NCBI GenBank assembly: GCA_002633005.1
Contig: NMRA01000096.1
Coordinates: 124,001 to 188,000 of the forward strand
Direction of reading: 5' to 3'
DNA length: 64,000 nucleotides
DNA from: Phoronis australis
Lineage: Eukaryota; Phoronida; Phoronidae
Position 1 is the first letter of the stretch. Each line of letters begins with the position of its first letter. Position numbers and translations under genes: made by a program. Shown piece by piece: positions 1 through 11,400 of the stretch. The notes beneath the pieces were generated by a model that saw nothing but the letters and a program-made list of their open reading frames with translations, searched no databases and had not been told where the DNA came from.

Positions 1-2560
1 GAGACTGAACGTCTTGCCTTGTTAAATGTTGAAAAACAGGTATTGATCTGTATTATTGTGAGTGTTAACAATGTTTACGAACACCATATGTCCATGCCAT
101 AATTGCCTGATCAGTTGATAAGTTCAGGAAGTACTTATTTATCATTTTATGTTAAGGTGGCACTCAACAGTTATTGCTGGTTTGGGGCTTGAAATCCAAT
201 TGCAGGCAGCTCCAACACTGTTTCACTCAAAATACCCTGTCAATCCAACGGATGCCAATTTTTAATTAAATTTGGATGTATACTCCACCGTGGCTCAAAA
301 AAATATTGGCCTCCTGTAATACACAACAAAATGATTTGGAATTCGCCATTGCGACAGCTGTGTGGAAGCTAAGTTAGTCATCAGTGTCGCCTTCCCTTGT
401 GATTGAGATTGAAGGGAAATTAACAGAAAAGTTTCTAAGGTATTTAGTTCACTCTGCAATTACAACTTTGCTACCACGATGGTTATTACCTTTTGCTATT
501 AACAGAATTGGCCATCATCACGGGAAACGGTATAATTTGTACGATTACTTTGTCGTGTACTGTAAGTCACATGTCAGTCGTATGTTCCCCTAGGCACTGT
601 TGTGCTTTTCATACCAAATTTGTATGAGGAAGTGTTTTTCTATGCTCAGTTCTGGATAGCACGCCTGGTGCTAAACTGTGATAACAGGAGTTCTAATTGT
701 CTCGCGTAGCTGTAAGCGTGGCCAGGGTGCACAGTTTAGTGGGGTAAAGTTTTGCCAATTTATGACTAAAATAATTGCCAAAATTGATATTTATTGATTT
801 TTCAATCTGATAGCAATGTTGTGAATGCCTACAGTTTCTCAAAGATTGCCTACTGGTACCTGCGGTATAGAACATCACATTTCATCAAACATTTATCTGG
901 TGCCTCTTTCATTTGTGCAAAAGTAGAATAACAGATTTCACTTTTCTGTCATACTGTGGCCTTGATTGGTGTGTGTTTACCATACCCATAAACCTCTGTC
1001 TGTTTAGGGAGTCCACTTGTGGGATATCAAGGACCGTTGCTTAGTGCGCAAGTACCAAGGCATCACGCAAGGTTATTACACAATACACTCTTGTTTTGGT
1101 GGTGTCGACCAGAACTTCATTGCCAGTGGCAGCGAAGGTATGATCCATCATTTCAGAAAGGATTGTCTTTGCTGAGTCTCTGGTTCACAATTTTGTCAAC
1201 CAACATTTTGCTCTGTAATATTTTGTCGGTGACCTGGATTGGACAATCTTTCACGAAAAATATAGGGCATTATGCATTTTTTAGTTGAACAATGCTAGTG
1301 ACGTCATGCCAGCTATTAAAGACTTACGACCAATGACGAGTTTTATACAACAAATCCTAAATCATCAAGTGTAAATCCTGAATTAAATAATCTTTATTAA
1401 ATGACGGAACATCTTTCAGTAACGGAGCATACACAACAATTTTAAAGATATTTCAGCAATTGTCAGATGTAACATGCCCGCATTTTGAGAGCAAGTTTTC
1501 TCCTCGAATAATGGGCATCAAACTGATTATCAAAATGTGGGTACATTATATCTGACTATAGCTTACATTTCAATACTAATTGTTGGATGTAAACAAAAAT
1601 CCTGCGCTGAGGTTTGCACTTGACAGCTGTCAATTGGTTAATTTCATTTAGATGTCATGTACTGTAAGAGCTTATTTGCTAGTCTATCAAGTATACCAAA
1701 CCGTTGTGCATTAATGCATTTTGTGACATTACTGTTAAACATTGACTACTAACTACACCTGGTGTGTAACAGCCATTGCATGTTGTGAAATTGCAACCCA
1801 GAATTCCAACTTGCTGCGGTTACTCTTTCCAAACCAAGAAATCACTGGTAATCTGGGTAAAGTGAATAAGAGCAATTGTGATGGATAAAGTGGTGTTTCA
1901 AGCATGGGTATTCATCCGAGCAAAAATGCAATATCGTTTTTATTTGTACGGATGCTGAATGTAAATCTTTGACTTAGGAGCTTTGTAAAGCATTACCCCA
2001 TTTGATTTACAGACAATAAAGTATACATCTGGCACCATAGAAAGGAGATGCCTATCGCTGTACTGGAGGGACACAAGCGGACTGTCAACTGTGTCCACTG
2101 GAACCCCAAGATCCACAGTATGATGGCCAGCTGCTCAGACGATTACTCAGTGAGGATATGGGGGCCAGCGGACAGTCTGGACATTGGTATGTAAATTGTG
2201 GATGAGTCTTTTGTTCCAAAATAGCCTCCGTTTAAAGTAGCTGCTGCTTGTGCCAAGAAATACAGTACAAGGCAAAAGAAAACGGACAAGAAGACGCGTT
2301 ATTCCTTGTCATGACAAGTTAAAATTATAGTGTATAGGAAATTGGGATGTTTATTAAAATAAGCCGCAGTTTGTACGATCGGTTGCATTGAATTTATTTA
2401 TTATTCTGCATATGAAGGCAGTTGTGACGTTCATGTCGCCAATTTTTTCATCACAAGTTGGCCATTTCTCATATTTCAGTATTATTGACTTTTGTTCGCT
2501 ATCTTTTCAGATGCCAATGACAGCAGTTGTACAAATTCAGGAAGGAGCACACCAGTATAG
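1..2560 (+). CDS. WDR26: WDR26 homologue, C-terminal part (last four exons; 5' end outside window)
   Basis: WD40-repeat scaffold protein; in animals WDR26 is a subunit of the CTLH/GID E3 ubiquitin ligase. Coding exons are 1-39 (partial), 1008-1137, 2013-2186 and 2511-2560, each bounded by GT/AG with matching phases (0, 1, 1). Exon 1 reads [11 protein letters not shown] and joins [10 protein letters not shown] in the next, matching the RLALLNV-TQGVHLWDLQDR stretch of vertebrate WDR26. The third exon carries the last two WD blades (VYIWH, then the [13 protein letters not shown] and SVRIWGPA strands). The last exon encodes a short polar tail ([11 protein letters not shown]) and stops with TAG at 2558-2560. 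A vertebrate-like serine-rich tail follows the final IWGP, so the end is confident. The CTLH and first WD blades lie upstream of the window. Confidence 0.92.
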
Positions 2561-5500
2561 ACTTGTTTTATAAAAACTGGAAACTTTCATGAGACCCATG
2601 TGGTCCGATCGTGTGGTGTCGAGGCTTTTAAAAGGTGTGGTTGTATTATCACTAGTAGATTGGGGAGACATGGAGTCAAGGTTTCAACAAGGGATTTTGA
2701 ATCGTTGGTGATTGGGTTTTGAAGGAGAACACTGCAGAAGCCTTTTTCTAAATGGGGAAATATTGTTACAGTGTACTGGTTTGAAGACCAAAATGACACT
2801 AAGATTTTATGTTTGGCTTTCAAGCACAGTCCGACTGCCATCAACCACAAGACTTTGAACCACTGGAGCACATCATGGTTTTACTTTACAGATTTTTAGC
2901 AGTAGATATACGTGCCTATAGCATCATGGTTGTCGTTGTTGGAGAAAATGGAATGCTAGGTTTGTGCCTGTGAAATGTGATTGTTCTCAGTCCTTCCAAT
3001 TAGTTGGTATTACTGTATTCCTGAGGGACCTAGTTTTTACGCAGGTTTTATCAGTGTATACGATCATTGTGTTCCCAAAACTTTGCAATCCTTAAAATCA
3101 GCTTTGTGTACATTAATTTGGTTTTCAAATCTCGATTCAACTTATTTCCATCAAATCTGCACCCCCAACTGTTATGAGATTCTAAACAAAAACTATGAAA
3201 TTAGTTACGTGGACTGAATAAGATTGATAGTGTGTGTTGATGGTATGTGCGTCTGGTAGAATTTAGATTAGCATGGCATTAATTCTAAATTGTCCACAGC
3301 AATTCAACAACCAGAGTGTAAATTATAGTGTCAACTTATGACTTAACAGAAAGTAGTACAGGACTTACTCATGAATTTATTGGTGGTGTGCAAGAAATGC
3401 GCTAGATGGCATTTACTTTTTAGTTTCAAATTTTCACCAGAAACAACCCAAACCAAATAAATTTAACCCACAATCTAAAAAAAATGATGATGCATCCCTT
3501 TAGAATGGCATTGTAGTGCAAAGTAAGTGATGTGGTTACGTTTGCACGGTTTTTGTTGTAGCAAGTTCTTCACGTGCAGCCCTGTCAAAAATTTTGTTTT
3601 GAACTTGGAATTTGGTATAAAATCCAATTTACTTCAACTGTGGACTGAAGATAATTTTCCAATGGACATCATTCAAATTAAAGAAAGGACTCTTTGTTAG
3701 GTAAACCTAAGTACTTTTATAAGGAACAGGTGTGTTAAAATTGAATTGACTTGTTTTTTATTCAATATTTTAAACTATGAAATGTGACATTCATGAAACC
3801 CATGGAATAAATTTTAATAAAAATGTTTATCGTGTTTACTTTTCTCCAATCACATGGTAAAAGGTTACTAAATCTTGATACAAAGCTCCACCTTTCCATT
3901 CATTTATGGCAGACTTGATTTACTGATTGGCATTAAAGCACCCAATACACTTCCTCGTTGACTGCTGAATAAGGCAACAGATTTCCGATGGGCGGGGCTT
4001 AACTGCATGAATGCAACATGGTGAGGGTGAAACGAATTTTGATCTGAATTGTCACTGCTAAATTCATCCAACCTGTTGCTGGCAAAAAGTAACTCAAACT
4101 TTCAGAGGCTTTTTGAGTGCAATTAAATTGTTGGAAACGTCTTTGGGGCCATAACTCCTGCATTCCAAATCCGGTAAACTTAATTATCCTTTTATTTAAC
4201 TCCTCGGATATTGAATTCTCGGTAATAGTCACAGGGATCCCGAGTTATGAGAACCAGTTTTCTCTACATAACACTTCAAACTGGCTGTCAAGATCTGATA
4301 CCCACGTAAGTGTCTGTTGCTGAATATCTTTTATTTTCAGAACTAGAACAACTCATCTGTTCACAAACCAAGCACACTACACAGGTGTATGTATATATAA
4401 TACTCAATTAAGCTTCTAAAACCAAATACACGATAACAAATCCTGTCTTCCACTTTGAATTCCATTTGAGTTTCATCACTAAACTTAAAAAAATTAACCA
4501 TGCCACGTTGAAGGGTTTCTGACAATGATTTTCCATTTCGTCTTCTAAAGTATTGCCTTGCACATACCAAACCTAGACCTTTTCCAACAAGTCTTAACAA
4601 GCTTTCCTTCAATGGATGTTGTGTTATAGTAAGGGACTTAACAAGCATGACCGCAGCCTGGCGCCATTCCCACACAGTAGTCTGCTTTTGTGCAAGACTT
4701 TCCCATCTGTGCCACTGCCTTTTCGCAGTTGACTGCCCCTCCCCCCAAGTTATGCCCCTCCGTTTTGAGCTATCCCAGCAATGCTTTTGCATCAAAGAAA
4801 ATGGGATATATTCACACAAACGCATGCACATCGAACAGCATGTAAAGTATTCTTTACAGGCCATACTGCATCACCACGACAACAGAAAAAACAAATGCCT
4901 GATCATAGTTAGTATTTAATATAACACCATTGTGTATAGGTGTCGTTAGTCGTAACTAACCTTTCTCAAGTCAGTAAAACTAGACCTCTTTTTAAATTTG
5001 TCAATTTACGGCAACGAGTGGTGCTTTAAAAAGAACGAACCAAACATGCATGACTTGAGTAATCATTTACAATAGGCTTGAAAACTACAGTGAAACTTGC
5101 AAAGTTGGAAGTGTGAGACAGATTTTCCCATAAGCCCTTAAAGTTCCAAAATACTGACGTTCCAGTTCGTGCACTAAGCCCTTCAGATATGTCTTGAGTC
5201 TGACTTCATCTTGCTCCAATAAAGTCTCTCTGCCCCATGGGATGTAATTCTATGCAAATTTTACTGCATTGTCATCGGAAGATACAATTAAATCTATTCC
5301 GCACACTTATCCATACTTATCTTTTGTGCTTTACAATCGTGATTTGTGACAACAGCAAATTGCGGCAAAAAACACAATGGGCCAGTACAAAAAAGGCCTA
5401 AAATATCGCACAGTTTACAAAATTTACAAATTGCTTGCATAGTTACTTTACATATCAAACTCCAAATTTACAAAACACAATTTACAAACCTTCAAGAAAG

Positions 5501-6184
5501 CATATGGCTGAAACTCAACATAAAATATTTCACATCAACAAGATGAACCAGTGTCACTCACCTTCCACTTTAAATTAACATAATTTAATTGACCTTGGCA
5601 TTGAAATACATGATATCACTAACTCACAAAACTATTACTGAAAGCCCTAATGACTATTCAAACTGTGGAAATTATGTTGTTTGAAACATCCTTGATGGCA
5701 ACACATCAATATTTTAAAACTATCAACATACATGTTGACCCGAGTTCACTGCATCATGTACTAGTGAACACTTTAAAACATCGAGAGGAGCAATTTTGAA
5801 ATTCACAAATTAAACAAACAACTACTGGATATCAATTTACAGACAAGGGGTTTGTTATATAAAAAAGTTACATGCCCAGCCATAACTAAGGCCATTGTAC
5901 CTTAGGAGTCCAACAGACATACAATTCATTTAGTGGCTTAGTATGAAGAAGATGACTACATAAGTTGCAATTAACTTTTAATTCATCTTCACTAAGACAA
6001 TGTATCACTTCATTTGGCAAAATTGCCAATTTTTCAAATTTCTCAAACTTAAAGCTAAACTAACTTGCTACAAATAATGAAAACTTTACCAAATTTATTT
6101 GTCATCTACCGAATAAACCAAGCTACTAATAAAACAAAATTCTCTTCATTTTTATTGAGAAATGTGCCAAAACAAAATTTCGCT

Positions 6185-6504
6185 AGTCTACTATAACACC
6201 TGCTAAATAGGAGAATTATAGTAATACACAGAACACAGCATCCTCATTAGAACTAAGCGAACATAGTCTACTATAACGCCTGCTAAATAGGAGAATTATA
6301 GTAATACATAGAACACAGCATCCTCATTAGAACTAAGCGAACATAGTCTACTATAACGCCTACTAAATAGGAGAATTATAGTAATACATAGAACACAGCA
6401 TCCTCATTAGAACTAAGCGAACATAGTCTACTATAACGCCTACTAAATAGGAGAATTATAGTAATACATAGAACAAAGCATCCTCATTAGAACTAAGCGA
6501 ACAT
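6185..6504. repeat. 80-bp tandem repeat, four copies
   Basis: A unit beginning AGTCTACTATAACGCC starts at 6185, 6265, 6345 and 6425 and ends at 6504. Copies differ by only a few substitutions (for example CACC/CGCC and ACACAGAAC/ACATAGAAC), so the expansion looks recent. It lies in the CNIH4-WDR26 intergenic region. No coding frame runs through it. Confidence 0.95.
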
Positions 6505-6704
6505 TCTTCACCATCGCAAGTAACGTGACATTAGATATAACAAACCCAAGATCTTTTCAATTAATGACGAATTCCACATAAATTTCCCCATTGAAACCAT
6601 ACATTAATTTTGTAAACTGGGCAACTGGCAATGGTACATATAAGCTATCAAGATTCATTCCTCACATGGCTTCATGACTAAGTCCTAACAAATGCAACCA
6701 CATG

Positions 6705-6747
6705 GACTGCTGCTGCCGCTGCTCCTGTAGCAGTGGCAGCAGCAGTC
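6705..6747. other. Strong 19-bp inverted repeat (hairpin) with 5-base loop
   Basis: The arms GACTGCTGCTGCCGCTGCT and AGCAGTGGCAGCAGCAGTC pair over 19 positions with a single G:T wobble around the loop CCTGT. The arms are imperfect GCT/GCA trinucleotide runs, so this may have come from an inverted trinucleotide microsatellite rather than a functional RNA. It lies downstream of CNIH4, possibly within its 3' UTR. Confidence 0.8.
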
Positions 6748-8491
6748 AATACTATGGCTTTTCACTTTCATAATTCTGGCTGATCTTCATCAAAGCTTAA
6801 TAACTTCTGACTACTACTATAACAATTCTTAACAACTTCAACTTGTATGTTCCTTGTCCATCACACTTTTGTCTGATCTAGCATGGAAGTCCATATAAAA
6901 CTGCTAATAACCGTGACACGTGGCACAGTGAATAACATAGGACATGATAAAAAGAAATAAAATATAGTCAATCGGCAAGTTGATACCATGTCACCATTTC
7001 CATGACAATTAATCAAGTTTGCCAACAAATAGTCCTTTCACATTGTTTTGCATGCAAGGCCAAATCGCGTAATATGCACGAGATACAAGAAAAGCAAACC
7101 AAGGGGTATCACAACATTGCAAAATATGAAAGCAAGAGAGTCACCCCCAGACAAAGCTTTTTTGAGATTCACTGTAAATTTAAGTTAAGCAGAGCTGAGA
7201 AGAGTAAATGTGAGAACGAATTTTTTCTTGCTCAATTGAATGTGCTGTTTCAATTTCTATTGTTTTGTTGAAATAAAATAAATGCAAAAGTGGAAGTCGT
7301 ATAAAGTTGATATCACTCTTGTTGATTTTTTAAAAGTGCAATTATTTTATGAAGTGGGGCCCTGCGACTGCAAGGCAGGGACCACCAGTGTTGTGTTGGG
7401 GCCCTAAGTTGTAACTTTGTTGACAATCGGGCAAGCGTGAAAAATCCACACACATTTTCAGACTGACGTATGAACCAAAACAAACAACAAAAATCGCATT
7501 CACTAACAGAGTAGTCAGAGGGATTTTACTGATATTTTGCCGTTCAAGCAGACATTCTCTCGCCACACTAAACAGAATCAGTTAAGTAAACAATGCCCCA
7601 ACGATTGCACTCACACTATGTTGTGTGCACTCAAGCCCACTTTTTGTGCTCATGGCCATACGTATAAGGAATGTGACAGGACTACATTGCAGCTATCTAG
7701 GTAGTGTTTAAGAAGTGACGATTCCGTGTAACAACCTGAACTCCTGCATTTTTTCATTCAGATGAACTGCTATTTCACTAGTGCCAGCTAGTGAATTTCA
7801 AAACTTCCATTCTGCAAAGAATGGCAGTGACCACCAAACATTTCCTGCAACTAGACTCAGAAATTGACAAATTGCATTCCATGCTTTGAGTAAACTTTAA
7901 CCTCACTCAAAGTGACTGGCTAATTTTTCGAGTCGAGTCTCCAGTAACATTTGGTGACAACAATCGTCAGTGCTCTCGTAATGTAGGTTTGTTGAAAGTC
8001 AGCCATACAGATGGAAGTGTCCCTGACTGTAGGTTTGTCCTCGTTGGTACATAGTTTTCCTTCAGCTACTAGTTGTGCTGCTAACCAAGGCCAAAATTAA
8101 CCTAAAACAATATACGAGTCATAATGCAAGTGCAAACTTGATCTCTGTTTACAAAGATCTGTAGACTAGGTGCATGTTCAGCAACATTGAGACATTCGTG
8201 AGATACCAGCAACAAGATACGTCAGCTTAAGTACCAGAAATAGCAACATGGCTGCTTACAGCCGCATGATAATTCAGTTTTACGAGCGGCCATCCAACCA
8301 ATGTTGCATGGTTGCCATTTTAGTACGGTCCTTAAACGGTAGCAAAATAGCGTATTGCACTTTCCTGATCCAGACAAACTCTAAAGACAGTGGAGCCCGC
8401 TTAACGTCACACCGTCGGAATTCAACATAAATCGTAATAATAAGCAGGATATTTCATTACACGGGTTCTCACTTTGCTATCGTAACCATTC

Positions 8492-11400
8492 TTATAAGCT
8501 GATCATGCTCAGTGGAGCAGAGAAAGACAATAATTAGTGGGTTTATAGACGCGTTAACGTAAAAAAGATGAAAGCTTATCTGAAATTTGAACGTTTCCCA
8601 AGTCATCACTGCAATGTATCACGTAACTACCCATGTATTGTTAGTCACTAGATTTGTCATGTGATTCTAGTCGAAATAATCCTTTTCAGGCTCCAATAGA
8701 AAGACAAATGAACAGGGCTGTGTTCTGTAGACTGCAAGACGTTTGCACTGACTACGAAAATTTTCTGTTAATGGGATGGAAACAGTGAATTCAATCCCAC
8801 AGTGTATCACTCCAACCTCACCAACCAATCACTTCAGTGGCGGCCATTCTGCAAGAACAGGTTAGTAATACCTGAGCATACTCAGGAAATACTCACTTTA
8901 CACTTGCGTGATTTCCCGAAGTCTCTTGAGACCTTATTTTTTTGGCAAAGAAGCTATGGAACGCTTTCCAGGAATCGACTGATTTTTAACTCGGCGTCGA
9001 GTTCTGATAAAGCAAATGAACTGAAGATGAATTATGTTGGTTTTAGTAAAAAAGCGAAGGTACATACGATATTACATGGATGAGAATCAGTTTTTGTTTC
9101 TTTTTAATGACAATATTCAGTAATATGGCAATACATCATGAAATTGTGAGGCTTATTTTACATGGATTTAATAGGAAACAATTTTTTTGATATTTTATGA
9201 CAATGAACGGGATACTCTATTATCCAGTATCACATTAATTGGGCTCCATTGTAGTAAACTTTCCTATGGTCTGAATTCTTGAGTTTGCAAGGGCAAACTT
9301 ACAACAGGAAGATATACGAGAAATAATTCATTATACAGATCAAAAAATTAAAATATTTTCATCTGTTGGCCATGAAACACTGCACTTCATTGTTTGTCAA
9401 AGGAGTTTGAACGTCACTAGGCATTGCCTCTACTTACAGGTATAAATAAATGAAGAAAAGAATCAAGTGGAATCCTAGCTTGATCATAGATTCCTTCATA
9501 AACCCCCTCAGGTGCTGCCTGTTGTGAATCTCAGTAGGGTCGTATATTCCGATGTCACCAGATGGTTTTGTGTAAAGCCTGCAAATTGGGAGAGGATACT
9601 TAACATCATTCATACATAACACAACTTGTAGCGCACAGTGTGCAACTGTGACGGGACGCCGTGGAATAACAAAAATAGGCACTTTTTTAGATTACGAAGA
9701 TAAAATTTTGACCAGCTGAACATCAACCTCAATGCCCAAACTTAACTCAAATGCGCTAAAGACAACAAGGATGAAATGGCTAGATTTTGTTGACTTAATT
9801 TTTGGTAACAGTCACTTACAATGTTCCCGAATGAGCATCAAACTGGTTCTCAAAAACCGGGACTTCTGTAAGAGACTATTGCCTTAATTTTTAGAGTCAA
9901 GAGAAACTTTGACAATAGTTCAAATTGGCACATTCAGTTAAAACATCATCAAAATTCAAAGGAAGAATTCAAAGAGTGCAAAGCTATGATCAAGATCAAC
10001 ATGGGACAGACAACAAGTGCAGATCCAGGATTTTGAGTTAGAGGGGGGCCAGGGCAGAGTATTAGCCAGGATTTCGCCCGTCAGACATTCGCATCCCCAA
10101 ACTGCCAAATGGAATCTGGGAGAATTTTAGGGGGCACCATGGCCCCCTTGGCCCCCCTCTAAATCCGCCACTGGACAACTCTTGCTGCCATCTAGCTACA
10201 AGTTGAAATTTTCAATCCTGCAATGTGCAACAACAGGGCACATTTGCGACTTTATGTAAACTAACAATTGTGGTAAGAAAGGATACAAGCTAGTTTTGCA
10301 CTCGATTGTTTCCTTGTCGGTAACGGGTCATCAGTAGTCATAGAAACTCCATGACGACTGACCACTAATTTGCAACTACAATTAGCCACTAAGTCTCAAG
10401 CATACCTGTGCACTTGCCAAGCAGCCAGGGGTACGTTGAGTACAAATAAATACCAGTGGAATGTGAGAAGAAGAAATATTGTTAAACTTGCATGAGCCAC
10501 TACCTCTGGCAAGACAAACTGAAAGAGAAGAACGTATGCGGAAAACAATGATTGAAATGAATGCTTGAAACCACCACATCTAGCTCGTGGTGGAAACTGT
10601 GTAAAATGATGCAATGACACTGTAATGTCTATTTTACAGTTTAAGCAAAGCCTGTTGAGTCACAATTTTCATCCATGGTACACAAGAGCTGTTGACTATA
10701 GAAACAGGGTATTTGCATGCTGTACACACCCAACTATACATAAATTAATAAGTAAACACATTTTTCATCTATTGGGCACATCAAATAGATCTATAGATCA
10801 AAGATACATTATAAAATCTAACTTAAGTTTATGAAAAACAGACGCACCTGATATTTCAAAGAACAAGATCAACAATCAAAATAAAAGTCTCTTACATACT
10901 TTGTTTAATCTTTCGCATGTCATCCTGGCGTTGAGATAATCACACTCTAAATCTGACAGAGTTATGATCTAGGATTATGGTCAAGGAAATTGAGTGACAC
11001 GCGATTGGCTATACTTCTATCAAATGCAAGGGCCTTTGGAAACTGTAACCACAGGCGGCCGCAGCTTCTGATCGTCCCCAATTCACTAACTACAAGGTAT
11101 GACACTCAAGACTAGAAATTCCCAGGGTGCTTTGATTCAGCTGTCCATATCAAAGACATAACTCAATAAATTTACACAAAACAGGGGTTCAACAAACCAT
11201 GAGATATTGTTCTTTCTTAGAATACCATTCACGGTGTTTTACTCCAGCAAGTTTGCAAGAAATTCGCTGTCAAAGCACAAAAATGTTACCAAAAAGCCCA
11301 AACACACTTCGCACTTTGACGGTTCGAGGCCAAGGACGGTGTGGAAATTACTGATGAATAACGGATGGACAGCGTTATTAACATCGTGACTTTACCTGAC

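Larger units (their letters stand above)
2561..8491. other. Intergenic region between the 3' ends of WDR26 and CNIH4
   Basis: Nearly 6 kb between the two convergent stop codons. It must hold both 3' UTRs; an AATAAA on the plus strand at 3456-3461 is one possible WDR26 poly(A) signal, among several A-rich matches. It also holds a four-copy 80-bp tandem repeat (6185-6504) and a 43-base hairpin (6705-6747). I see no exon-like open frame with family resemblance; the longer frames (for example 4361-4864 minus) lack recognisable motifs and splice context. Confidence 0.6.

Noticed and set aside
4361-4864. A 167-codon minus-strand frame
   Set aside because: No domain motif, no acceptor or donor context, and low-complexity composition; likely chance in the intergenic region.
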